The position numbers were made by a program, and so were the translations under genes. DNA of 64,000 nt from CAZCDS01 sp964497585 (lineage in GTDB: Bacteria; Desulfobacterota; Desulfomonilia; Desulfomonilales; Desulfomonilaceae). The first letter of the stretch is position 1. Each line of letters opens with the position of its first letter. The stretch covers positions 1 to 64,000 of the forward strand of contig CAZCDS010000028.1 of assembly GCA_964497585.1 (NCBI GenBank), written 5' to 3'. Below are positions 25,571 through 34,104 of this stretch, piece after piece. Under the pieces are notes generated by a model. That model ran no database searches and had not been told where the DNA came from. It saw only the letters and a program-made list of their open reading frames with translations.

Positions 25571-27463
25571 CTACGACCTGTGCAATTCCTTGAATCTGAT
25601 CAGAACCGTCGTGCCCGCGTTTGCGGAGATCTCAATCCGGCCGTGAAGCATCTTTACAAATGCATCAACGAGGTCCAAGCCCAGTGAATCGGGAGCATCC
25701 CAGTTGATCTCTTTGCCGATACCGGCTCCGTCATCTTTCACCTTCAATTCGAATTCATCTTCGTCCATTCTCCGTATGGATATACCGATTTCGCCCTTGC
25801 GTTCGTCGGGAAAGGCGTGCTTGAGGCAATTTGAGACCAGTTCGTTGACTATCATGCCGAGGGGAATGGCGGTGTCAAGCCCGAATGAGACATCGACAAT
25901 CTCTCGGCTGAGATGTATTCTCCCGCCCGTTTCAGGCGATTCCCCGACAAGATGGTCAACGAGACTGCCTACGTAGTCATCGATATCGAGCGTGGCAAGG
26001 CTCTCGGATCGGTAGAGTCGCTCGTGGGCCTCGGCCATGGACCTCACCCGCGCCTGGGTCTCCTCGAACATCCGTCTATGGAACTCGTCCGCAGCGTAGT
26101 CTGACTGTAAACTGAGCAGGCTGTGGATGACGTTGAGATTATTTTTGACCCGATGATGTACCTCGCGCAGGAGGACCTCCTTTTCCCTCAATGACTCTTC
26201 AATCTGTCGTTCCGCGATCTTTCGGTCGGTGATGTCGGTAAGAACTGCAAGGTATTGTATTCTCTGTCCATGTAAGCCCGGCTGAGCAACCGCCGACATG
26301 AGCGCGTCGATAACCCCGCCGCTCTTCTTCAGCACTTGCACCGGGAGGTCTCGTGCTTGACCGCTTTGAAAGAGTTCCGGAAGGTGAATCGCGGCGGCCA
26401 ACTCCGGTGATTCCCCTGTCAAGAACTCCAATATGTTGCGTCCAAGAACCTCATCCCTGTTGTACCCAAGTATCTCCAGGCAATAATCGTTTACACCTTC
26501 TATGCGGCCGACCTGATCGACCGAGAAAAGCAGCGCCGGAGTCCTTTGATAAAGAACCCGATATTTCTCTTCGCTTTCACGAAGCGCATCCTTCTCCCGG
26601 TTGAGTTCTCGGAAGAGGAGATTGTACGGGTTCCTCAAGCCCGTTTCAATGACTGCCTTGTACAGGGCGTAGAATGCTATGAGTTTGAAATAATGTCCAA
26701 TAAGGTTGGAGAGGCCGTATACGCTGACATAGAAGGTAAAAGCCAGTTCCGATCCTATCGTGAGGAAGAAGGAAACCGCCAACAAGAGGAAGACGCGTCG
26801 ATCGAAGTGTCGGCGAATCCTCACGAGCAGGAGCAGCCCGGCGACGAGCATGATGCAAATCACGTACTCGCTGATCTTCTTGAACGCGGTCAGGCCGACT
26901 CCTTCCACATAGCAGTTCGGAAAGATCTGCCACCAGAAGATAGAGGCCAAGATCAGGGCAGAGATGACCGTGAACGCCCCGAGAACCCGATAGGGCCTTA
27001 GTGCTCTGCTGAAAAAGAGTGGAGCCGCCAGAATCGAACCACTTTGCAGGTATCTCGCTGCAATCCAAAGTTGCGTCGGCAGGTTTGCGCCGCCGATCTG
27101 AACAACGCCCATCCCCTTATATGTGACCGCGTGGATCAGATCGAATCCTGCAACAAAGAAGTAGGCTATACTGAGGAACAACAGGTAGTTGTTGTCCATC
27201 ATCCGACGGGCGTTCCAGGCTATGAAAAAGAAGGTGCATGCCACCACAACCGAGAACACCTCGACGACAGTGTGGAACAACAGATAATTGTACTCACTTG
27301 CAACGTACAAGCCGACGAGCAGCAGGACTGCAAGTGCCACACCCCCGACTGACCGACTGGTCACGGAAAGCTCGTCAGGCTCTCCGTCATGGATACCCCG
27401 CCCCACGGATTCTCCGCGGAATTGCGGACTCGGCCCCCCTGTCGTTGAACCCCCTTTTTTCAT
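25571..27463 (-). CDS. MASE3-PAS-HisKA_2 sensor histidine kinase
   Basis: A 630-residue membrane sensor kinase. An N-terminal MASE3 module of about seven helices (residues 30-255) includes YNYLLFHTVVEVFSVVVAC and FFVAGFDLIHAVTYKGMGV. A PAS domain follows (about 270-385; KYRVLYQRTPALLFSVDQVGRIEGVN), then HisKA_2 with REVHHRVKNNLNVIHSLL near residue 410 and a HATPase with NELVSNCLKHAF, DDGAGIG and SLGLDLVDAF. The start at 27463 has GGAGAGG upstream; the frame runs 50 codons longer. Its natural output may have been the receiver immediately downstream, now degenerate. The catalytic part is close to the kinase at 49998. Confidence 0.92.
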   Translation of the reverse strand: MKKGGSTTGGPSPQFRGESVGRGIHDGEPDELSVTSRSVGGVALAVLLLVGLYVASEYNYLLFHTVVEVFSVVVACTFFFIAWNARRMMDNNYLLFLSIAYFFVAGFDLIHAVTYKGMGVVQIGGANLPTQLWIAARYLQSGSILAAPLFFSRALRPYRVLGAFTVISALILASIFWWQIFPNCYVEGVGLTAFKKISEYVICIMLVAGLLLLVRIRRHFDRRVFLLLAVSFFLTIGSELAFTFYVSVYGLSNLIGHYFKLIAFYALYKAVIETGLRNPYNLLFRELNREKDALRESEEKYRVLYQRTPALLFSVDQVGRIEGVNDYCLEILGYNRDEVLGRNILEFLTGESPELAAAIHLPELFQSGQARDLPVQVLKKSGGVIDALMSAVAQPGLHGQRIQYLAVLTDITDRKIAERQIEESLREKEVLLREVHHRVKNNLNVIHSLLSLQSDYAADEFHRRMFEETQARVRSMAEAHERLYRSESLATLDIDDYVGSLVDHLVGESPETGGRIHLSREIVDVSFGLDTAIPLGMIVNELVSNCLKHAFPDERKGEIGISIRRMDEDEFELKVKDDGAGIGKEINWDAPDSLGLDLVDAFVKMLHGRIEISANAGTTVLIRFKELHRS

Positions 27464-27913
27464 GAGCCTCTCCGACGTCAGGAAAACGAGTAAGCTTGAG
27501 TCCAACCGGACCCCCACCAACCCCAGTGCTTTACCGTAACGGTCCGCGGGAAACCAGTCAAGGAAAACGGAACCGATACCTCCGGGAGAACGGCGTGATA
27601 CGAGCTGAAGCAATCGTTCGGCCCCTAGGGATAAGGGAGACCCTGGAGAATGTCATTCCGAGTCCTGTGGGTTGCGGGATGAAGGACATCTCTACGATTA
27701 CCAGGACCGTGATTCCTCAGCTCTTTCACTTCTCGCAGCGACACGGAGACCAACCGCCCTCCCCTCGCGTATCTGAAGTCCTGTCCGAGTCACCCAAAGA
27801 TCGGTTGACCGGGAAACTTCCTCCGGAGTATGTTGCGAGACGAGACTAATAGCCTTGCCAAGCCCTTAGCATCGCCCACCGCGTGGAGCCCAAACGAGCG
27901 AGGAGGTCGATAA
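27464..27913. other. 450-base intergenic region
   Basis: Lies between the divergent MASE3 kinase and the TIGR04076 gene and must hold both promoters. I could not pick a convincing -35/-10 pair, repeat or RNA motif. Confidence 0.45.
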
Positions 27914-28234
27914 ATGTCGTCCGAAACGACCAAATGCAAGATCACGGTGCTCAAGCGAACCATCAACCAGGACTTGATCGAAGAATATCTGGAGAAGCCG
28001 GACACACATCCCGGCCCATGTGACTATCTCAGCGAAGGACAGGAGTTCGTGGTAGAGCAGGTGTGGGCCCCGCCGGAAGGTTTCTGCCCGTGGGCCTGGG
28101 CGGACATACGGAGGGACATCCTGCACGTTGTGGGAGGCGGCACCTTCCCGGGCATGAAACGTCCCGGTCTTATTATTAGCGGCTGCTCCGATTGGTTCAG
28201 GCCGGTGATCTTCAAGCTCGAAGCGATCGAGTGA
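27914..28234 (+). CDS. TIGR04076 family protein
   Basis: A 106-residue soluble protein of the TIGR04076 family, of unknown function. The recognisable parts are CKITVLKRTINQDLIEEY at the start, GPCDYLSEGQEFVVE in the middle, FCPWAWADIRRDIL and the C-terminal GCSDWFRPVIFKLE. The conserved cysteines (residues 8, 36, 58 and about 91) suggest metal or redox chemistry, which is inference. A GAGGAGG ribosome site lies upstream of the ATG. Confidence 0.85.
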   Translation: MSSETTKCKITVLKRTINQDLIEEYLEKPDTHPGPCDYLSEGQEFVVEQVWAPPEGFCPWAWADIRRDILHVVGGGTFPGMKRPGLIISGCSDWFRPVIFKLEAIE

Positions 28235-28689
28235 TCCGGGCCGGCGCCTATCCTCTGGCCTTTCAACTCCGATTTCATGCTCGCGGCTTCAACGGCGTTG
28301 AGGCGCGAGACGGATCTCCGGGCCCAGTCATCTGGGTTTTTCTTATGACCATTTCTGCCGCGTCCTGGACGGCCTGCGGAGAAGCGCAAGAAATCAACCC
28401 CAACGCGACACCCGGGCAGCCGGGTGCGTTTCCCTGTCAGCCTCCTTGATATGAGGTTGAGGGACTGTCTCGCTTTCCGCGAATCCTTCACCGATATGCT
28501 GCATCGAATTGGTATTAGGAGGGGTTACGTTCCTTGGTGATTACCGTGTAAGGAGCCGATGATTGTGGCTGATGCGAGGCTGCCTTTGTATACCGGTGCT
28601 CCGGCTGGAGAAAGCCTCCTCAAGCGGACCGTGAAAGATTTCATCAGCTGGGTCAAAGCTTTCGACAATGGTGCAGAAAGGAACGAGCA
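28235..28689. other. 455-base intergenic region with one hairpin
   Basis: No gene is supported. The only structure noted is the hairpin at 28409-28426. The peroxiredoxin gene's AAGGAAC ribosome site closes the region. Confidence 0.5.
28409..28426 (+). terminator. candidate terminator hairpin
   Basis: Perfect seven-pair stem CACCCGG/CCGGGTG around GCAG, extendable by AACG/CGTT with a bulge, followed by TTTCCC. It is 175 bases past the TIGR04076 stop; the T run is short, so assignment is tentative. Confidence 0.4.
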
Positions 28690-29577
28690 ATGTTAGAGAG
28701 CAACTTTTCCCGCAGAGCGGCACTGCGTGTTCGGGAACAGATAAGGGTTCCGCAGACGATAAAGGAGATACATAAGCTCCAGTGGGCCGAAGCGGTGCTG
28801 TCCGGAGATGACGAAACTGCCCGCATCTCATGGGAGAGCTATCGACGAGCCGCCCTCTCGGATGTAGGAACTCCCTGGCTCACCCGGAATCTTGCCGAAC
28901 TGAGAGGCACTGTCAGGCAGGCAATTCCCTCTGCGACGCTGGCAATTCAGGATCGAGCAGTGATTGAACTGGAACGATCGGGAATTGCTGAGACATGTTT
29001 GAGAGCCGGTGATACGGCGCCCGATTTCGCCCTCCCCAACGTGTGGGGCAGGATCGTCTCCCTGGGCGACTTGGTGAAGAAGGGACCCTTGATCGTAAAT
29101 TTCTACCGGGGCAACTGGTGTCCGTTTTGTAATTCTGAGCTGCGACATCTTGAGGACAAACTCCCCCGGATCGCGGAGCTTGGAGCGAATCTGGTCTCCA
29201 TTTCGCCCCAGACGCTGGATCAATCCATGGCGACGGCGGAGAAGATAAACCTTTCTCACCAGGTGCTCAGCGATCCAGGAAATCAGGTCGCCCGGCGGTT
29301 CGGTATCGTCTTCACGCTGCCGGGATCGCTGAGACCAATCTTCGAGGATACGGGCGTGGATCTTCGGGATTACAACGGCGACGATACCTTTGAGCTGCCG
29401 TTACCCGCAACATTCGTAATAGACGGAAACCGGACGATTCGTATGGCTTTTACTGAGGCCGACCATACCGAACGGATCGATCCGGAACTCGTGATCGAAC
29501 TCATCCAAAAGATGGTTGCGGTGGAGAGGGGCTCCTCGAGTACCCTTGAATTGCCCCAAGATTTGCTCGCCGCTTGA
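28690..29577 (+). CDS. peroxiredoxin-like AhpC/TSA family protein
   Basis: A 295-residue thiol-peroxidase-like protein. An N-terminal helical part of about 105 residues, unusual for simple peroxiredoxins but common in the 'peroxiredoxin-like' group, precedes a thioredoxin fold starting at GDTAPDFALPNVWGR. The active site is NFYRGNWCPFCNSELRHLE, giving a CPFC pair in place of the single peroxidatic Cys of typical 2-Cys enzymes. PATFVIDGNRTIRMAF closes the fold. A role in reducing peroxides or acting as a thiol oxidoreductase follows from the family; it is monocistronic by spacing. Confidence 0.88.
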   Translation: MLESNFSRRAALRVREQIRVPQTIKEIHKLQWAEAVLSGDDETARISWESYRRAALSDVGTPWLTRNLAELRGTVRQAIPSATLAIQDRAVIELERSGIAETCLRAGDTAPDFALPNVWGRIVSLGDLVKKGPLIVNFYRGNWCPFCNSELRHLEDKLPRIAELGANLVSISPQTLDQSMATAEKINLSHQVLSDPGNQVARRFGIVFTLPGSLRPIFEDTGVDLRDYNGDDTFELPLPATFVIDGNRTIRMAFTEADHTERIDPELVIELIQKMVAVERGSSSTLELPQDLLAA

Positions 29578-29894
29578 CCGCATCCGTCGCCAGACGTGTC
29601 AAGTGCCAGGCCTATACGACACAAGGGCTCGTGGGCATCCTGTCAGGAGAAGAAGACTACGCCTTTTGAAAAAAGGAGCTTGCTCCAGGCTAATTCAAAT
29701 AGCCACTGTCACTGACGGTTCTACCGGAAGGGATCACTCACGGTGATCTTCGTTGCCTGGCGCATTCAAAGGAACAGCCTCCTGGTGGATGCGTCCGACC
29801 GAGTTCAATCACTGGCCACGATGTCACGTTCTCCTGCGAAATGTCGGCTCCCCTCTTAACAATCGGCTCCTTTTCCAAGTCGGATCAGATCCGA
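29578..29894. other. 317-base intergenic region with overlapping small hairpins
   Basis: Between the convergent peroxiredoxin and M50-like genes. CCTTTT-GAA-AAAAGG-type pairing at about 29662-29676 and GGAGC-TT-GCTCC at 29675-29686 share bases and cannot form together. One of them may end transcription. No gene seen. Confidence 0.4.
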
Positions 29895-30635
29895 TCAGGA
29901 ACGGTAGGCAACCCGGAGACTCATGACGAGAATCAGAAAAGATGATACGGCCAACAATGCTCCCCAGAACCAATTGGGAAGCCAGAGTGCCTGCTGAATC
30001 TGAGCCGTATCGGAAATACCGAGAGGACCCGCGGAGTAGGTGAACAGGTACGAGACTTGACGGTAGGTGCTGATGCAGGCCTGGACGCCGAGGAGCTGAA
30101 CGGCAAATTTTTGCGTTCGTGGTGACCCCTTCGAAGCAACGGCGAGTATGATCAGGCCGATAACGGGAATAGCAATGCATCCAAACAAGGACCTCACCCA
30201 AACAACTGTTGAAATAAGCAGAAAGGCGCCCAGCAATTTCAAGCAGAGAGACGCGGACCTGGTGTTGCGCGAAGCTATTATCAAACTTGCTCCCGCCACC
30301 GGTGGCCCCAGAGGTCCAGCCGCGGCCACCAAGGCTCGCCCGATCCGATCCAGGAACAGTGGCCCGCTGTAAGACGCCAAACCTGAACCGTCTGAGAAGA
30401 TGAGCAGCTTCCTGAAGTGTCCTCCCAGGAGTAGAGCGGCCAAACCGTGAGCCATCTCGTGAAACCAGGTTGCCAAAATGGTGAAGGGGTAGAGAAGGTA
30501 ATTTCCGCCAGGCAAATGCCATACGAGAACAGTCCCAACCGCCACTGCCATGAGCCAGGCAAATCCGTGACGTCCAACCGCTCGAACAGAGTTGCGGTCC
30601 ATCAACAAGTGAGAATCCTCAAGACGTCTGGACAT
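29895..30635 (-). CDS. M50B-like membrane metallopeptidase
   Basis: A 246-residue polytopic membrane protein. A zinc-binding HExxH-type motif, TWFHEMAHGLAALLLGG, sits at the end of an early helix near residue 60, followed by five or six further helices, including AAGPLGPPVAGASLII. This matches the M50B/site-2-protease-like group, which cleaves substrates inside the membrane. A second Asp/His zinc ligand cannot be placed with confidence. The first ATG (30635) has no clear ribosome site; the ATG at 30602 is the alternative. Confidence 0.75.
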   Translation of the reverse strand: MSRRLEDSHLLMDRNSVRAVGRHGFAWLMAVAVGTVLVWHLPGGNYLLYPFTILATWFHEMAHGLAALLLGGHFRKLLIFSDGSGLASYSGPLFLDRIGRALVAAAGPLGPPVAGASLIIASRNTRSASLCLKLLGAFLLISTVVWVRSLFGCIAIPVIGLIILAVASKGSPRTQKFAVQLLGVQACISTYRQVSYLFTYSAGPLGISDTAQIQQALWLPNWFWGALLAVSSFLILVMSLRVAYRS

Positions 30636-30980
30636 GTGACGTTCTTTCGCCGCGAGGCCATTTCGGCAAGAATATGCATGGGCTGCAACACGATCGACGA
30701 GAAACCGCGGCCGCTTTTTGCCATTGGAATCTCACCATAGGTCACGTTGGGATCCCTGACAACACTTTTCACCTTTGCAGTCTTTCTCCCCTTATGACAT
30801 TGACCGGAAGGGCCAGGGCCGGGTAAATTGAGAAACTACCCGAGAGACCCTTTTCGCCTCCGAATGTTTGGGATCGCTTTGAGGGCCGTGGGAGAACGGT
30901 CAGCCATCCATCGTGCGGTTTGGTTGTCGGGAAACGTGCAGTCTGCAGCGAGCGCGGAATTGTTTGAGGAGACTTCTACC
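30636..30980. other. 345-base divergent promoter region
   Basis: Separates the M50-like gene from the IPP isomerase gene and must hold promoters for both. A plus-strand frame begins at 30828 but lacks a ribosome site and is rejected as the start of the isomerase. No repeats seen. Confidence 0.45.
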
Positions 30981-32036
30981 GTGTCCACATCGTCCAGAAA
31001 ATCGGATCACCTTCAAATCTGTGTGGAGAAAGATGTCGAGTTCATCAAAACCAATGGTTTTGAGCGCTACGAGTTCGAGGCACCTGCTGTACCCGGACTG
31101 AATCCCGCGGACATCGACACATCCGCAGAGTTTCTCGGAAGAGTGTTCGATTTGCCCTTCTTCATCGAGGCCATGACCGGAGGAACTCCGGATGCACAAG
31201 ACATAAACAGGAATCTGGCTCGAGCGGCACAGAAACTGAATATCGGGATGGGACTCGGATCACAGCGTCCCATGTGGGAAGATCCCTCGCTCACCGGGAC
31301 ATACTCTGTCCGGGACGTTGCCCCGGACATTTTCCTGCTCAGCAACATAGGAGCGTCAAACCTTCCTCGTTTCAGTATCGATGACATTGCAGCCATGGTC
31401 AGGTCCGTAGAGGCCGACGGCCTGGCTGTTCATCTCAACCCTGTCCAGGAGATGGTTCAGACGGAAGGGGACAGGGACTGGACCGAGGTTCCTCAAGCCA
31501 TTGAAAGGATCTGCCGAGGGGTCGATTTCCCGGTCATCATCAAAGAGGTCGGTTGCGGAATTTCCGGTCCCGTGGCAAAGCTCTTGGAACGCGCGGGAGC
31601 TGCCTGCCTCGACGTTGCCGGCGCAGGAGGAACCTGCTTTGCCAGAGTCGAGCACTACCGGGGAGCCGACAGCGCGCAGTCCTTTTTCGAGTGGGGTATT
31701 CCCACCGCGGAATCGCTACGTATCTGCCGTGAGGCGGTGGATATACCGCTCATTGCATCCGGTGGCATAAGAACAGGTGTGGAGTGCGCCAAGGCTCTTG
31801 CCATGGAAACCTCTTTGGTCGGTTTTGCGCTGCCTCTCCTTCTGCCGGCCATGGAATCCGAAAGAGCGGTCATCGAGAGAATCGGGGTGTTCACCCAGGA
31901 ACTGAGAAAAGCGATGCTTCTGGTTGGAGCGCAAAACATCGATCAACTCCAGAGGACAAGAATTGTGGCATACGGCGCAGGAGAGTCCCCTCCTCACGGG
32001 ACGCCCGGCAACGGGCCGGAGGACGGTTCCCCATGA
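30981..32036 (+). CDS. fni: type 2 isopentenyl-diphosphate delta-isomerase (FMN)
   Basis: A 351-residue type 2 IDI, which interconverts IPP and DMAPP with reduced FMN. Near the N-terminus lies RKSDHLQICVEKDVEF; then EAMTGGTPDAQDINRNLA, MGLGSQRPMWEDP, the catalytic glutamine in HLNPVQEMVQTEGD, IIKEVGCGIS and the FMN-phosphate loop LIASGGIRTGVECAKAL. I chose GTG at 30981 because GAGGAG lies nine bases upstream and the product then has the family length; the frame extends 51 codons upstream without a ribosome site. Confidence 0.92.
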   Translation: MSTSSRKSDHLQICVEKDVEFIKTNGFERYEFEAPAVPGLNPADIDTSAEFLGRVFDLPFFIEAMTGGTPDAQDINRNLARAAQKLNIGMGLGSQRPMWEDPSLTGTYSVRDVAPDIFLLSNIGASNLPRFSIDDIAAMVRSVEADGLAVHLNPVQEMVQTEGDRDWTEVPQAIERICRGVDFPVIIKEVGCGISGPVAKLLERAGAACLDVAGAGGTCFARVEHYRGADSAQSFFEWGIPTAESLRICREAVDIPLIASGGIRTGVECAKALAMETSLVGFALPLLLPAMESERAVIERIGVFTQELRKAMLLVGAQNIDQLQRTRIVAYGAGESPPHGTPGNGPEDGSP

Positions 32037-32466
32037 ATTACCATAAGCATGGCGCGAGGATGATAGTTTCAGGGAACACCGGCCCCAAGCGAGGGACGAT
32101 GCGTCGGTCGCCCAGAAAATGCTCACCTTAACCAGCCGCAAGAATCACTTCCACAAGGTCCCCTGTCTTCACCTTACATCGCATCAAAGTGTAAGCACGT
32201 TGTACCATCTCACGTCCAAATCAGGAACATGTAACGGAGTTCACTGACGTTTTTTGAAAATCCGTAGCGTGGTTCTCTCACCTCTTGTTTTTCACCTCCT
32301 GTCGTCTTCGTTCGTCCCTTTGGGACAGAGCCCCCAAGAAAAGGAATTCCAATGACTTTAGGCTTGGTCCCGGGAATTTTTGAAATGAGCGGTCTTTGGC
32401 CGCGAATTGTACCAACCGAAGGGAAGATCTCGTCAGAGACAAATCCGTGCCGAGGGAGGAACTCAA
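32037..32466. other. 430-base intergenic region
   Basis: No supported gene on the plus strand. On the minus strand a 26-codon frame (about 32125-32205) reads MVQRAYTLMRCKVKTGDLVE and a few more residues; it looks protein-like but matches nothing I recognise and could be a gene remnant. The SH3 gene's GAGGGAGG ribosome site closes the region. Confidence 0.4.
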
Positions 32467-33120
32467 ATGAAAGGCAATATAGTGAGCGTTGGCCCGATTG
32501 GTAAGGCAATCTCAGTCATTATTCTTATCTTGGGCCTGCCAATGATTTCGCTGTCGGCAACCGGGCTGGTCCCCGCGCCGGACTTGACTGCAGTGGTGGT
32601 CGGTGTTGACAACCCGGAAGGATGTCTTCGCATCCGAACCGGGCCCAGCACGTCAGCCCCTATTATCGGATGTGCTGAATTGGGTTCCAGGCTGAGGCTG
32701 ACCGGCGTTTGGAGCGATCGGTGGGCTGAGATTGCAAGGCCCATTCGGGGTTGGGTGTACGGTCCTCAGATTCAGGGGCCCGCTGTTCCAGCCTTTGTCG
32801 CCAATGTCGTGGTCACCCCTCCGGAAGTGGAATATGTTCCCTATCCGGTTTACCCCGATGCCTATCCCTCTTACGGGTATTGGCACTCTCCGCGGCGGCA
32901 TGGAGTTTACCGGCATCTGCGTCGCGCTTACGGACACAAGTCCTACGGGAGCCCTCAGGGAGGATTCAAATATTTGCGTAACATTGTTCGTCGGTCATTG
33001 AGGGGCCACAGTGGCCACCATTCCCGAGGACATTCCGTGAGTCGATCGTTTCATTCGGGCGGGAGCCATGCTCGCGGAGGAGGTAAGGGTGGTGGCAAGC
33101 ACCGGCGCGGCCGCCGCTGA
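32467..33120 (+). CDS. secreted SH3-domain protein with His/Gly/Arg-rich tail
   Basis: A 217-residue exported protein. Residues 1-33 form a signal peptide (AISVIILILGLPMISLSA). A bacterial SH3 (SH3b) domain occupies about 38-105: LRIRTGPSTSAPIIGC, then GSRLRLTGVWSDRWAEI and IRGWVYGPQI. A Pro/Tyr-rich hinge (YPVYPDAYPSYGY) follows, and the last 60 residues are strongly basic and rich in His, Ser and Gly, ending KGGGKHRRGRR. SH3b domains often bind cell wall; the tail could bind metal, nucleic acid or anionic polymer. No family name can be given beyond SH3b. Confidence 0.8.
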   Translation: MKGNIVSVGPIGKAISVIILILGLPMISLSATGLVPAPDLTAVVVGVDNPEGCLRIRTGPSTSAPIIGCAELGSRLRLTGVWSDRWAEIARPIRGWVYGPQIQGPAVPAFVANVVVTPPEVEYVPYPVYPDAYPSYGYWHSPRRHGVYRHLRRAYGHKSYGSPQGGFKYLRNIVRRSLRGHSGHHSRGHSVSRSFHSGGSHARGGGKGGGKHRRGRR

Positions 33121-33320
33121 TTGGAGAACGGAAACGGTGTTTTCGCAACTGTGAAGGCAGTGCGGAAGCCCGTTTCCTCGAAAGCCGGTACCGGGAATGA
33201 GAAAAGCGGTTGTTCGGGAGTGGGCATGGGACGAAAGTCGACGGGGAATTCAGCCGGCTCAGTCATGGATGTGCCCACTATGACGGAATGCGACAATGCC
33301 AGCGCGTTTGTTCACTCGTC

Positions 33321-33410
33321 GCAACAACTCACCGGGACGCGCCGACGACCTCTCCAGACACGGTCCTTATAACGTTCGTTCAGTGTTTATAGGAGCTGGT
33401 TTTCTCTGCG
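33321..33410. repeat. ~90-bp direct repeat, copy A (cytochrome left flank)
   Basis: Aligns without gaps with 35257-35346. Over the best 70 bases (33341-33410) I count about 12 differences, roughly 83 percent identity; the 20 leftmost bases are weaker. The longest shared block is AGTGTTTATAGGAGCTG. The two copies are in the same orientation and bracket the octaheme cytochrome gene. Confidence 0.7.
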
Positions 33411-33445
33411 TTGACGGCTGTCGGACGTAAACGTATGACAGCAGA

Positions 33446-33614
33446 ATACTGCTGCGGCCGCCGGCATACTTGTTGCGATGGCTTCGACCTTGGCCCTGGA
33501 AGCCTTCGGTTGTCTCCAAGATGTAGCCAGTGCGTCGGAGTCCTTTTGTTGGCCGACGAAGACCGCCGCCCGGCTTTTCGGATCACGGACCACGGTTAAG
33601 TAATGATACCCATG
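33446..33614 (-). pseudogene. ISL3-like transposase remnant
   Basis: On the minus strand about 56 codons read HGYHYLTVVRDPKSRAAVFV, then a K-D-S-D-A-L stretch and KVEAIATSMPAA. This resembles the central DDE region of ISL3-family transposases, where a G-H-Y-T-V-D pattern is followed by an A-V-S-D-M pattern; the second catalytic Asp is Thr-Ser here. No N- or C-terminal transposase parts were found in frame, so it is a decayed fragment. Confidence 0.5.
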
Positions 33615-34104
33615 TTCGCTGACCACGGACAGGGGAAGCTCCATGGATGCGAATTGCAACACTTGTTCCCGTGATTAGGTTGCAGGGTGAAACAATCCTG
33701 GTCTGAAGATTGGGTGCAGTGAACGCTTTGTACGGCGTTTCGAGCCACAGAGCCGGACGGATGACTTTTCTGGAATTCTGCCTCCATGTGGCACAAAAAA
33801 TGCATTAACTGCATCGCTTAACGGCGGCCAGACACGGGCCACCAAGCTAGACAAAAGATAACCTGGTTGCGCAGCCAAACCCTGGACGGCAACGCCCATC
33901 GTACTGCATGGGGTGGTACGTACGCAAGAGGGGGGGAAAGGTGACTGCTGGACAGGACGAGAAAACCCAGCCTGGAGCGTCTACGCCGCCACATTCCGAT
34001 AGTGGCTTTCTCTGTCACGATGAAACCGTCAAACTGATCTGCAGTGAAGTGGGCCACCACCGAACAACGTCCCGGTCTTGCCATGGCCCAGAGAGGAGGT
34101 GTGC

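Larger units (their letters stand above)
33121..34104. other. 984-base gene-poor region with mobile-element debris
   Basis: Holds the first direct repeat (33321-33410) and the transposase remnant (33446-33614), both listed separately. The remaining sequence, up to the GAGAGGAGG site of the cytochrome gene, has only short frames without motifs. Probably the scar of an insertion sequence. Confidence 0.55.
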
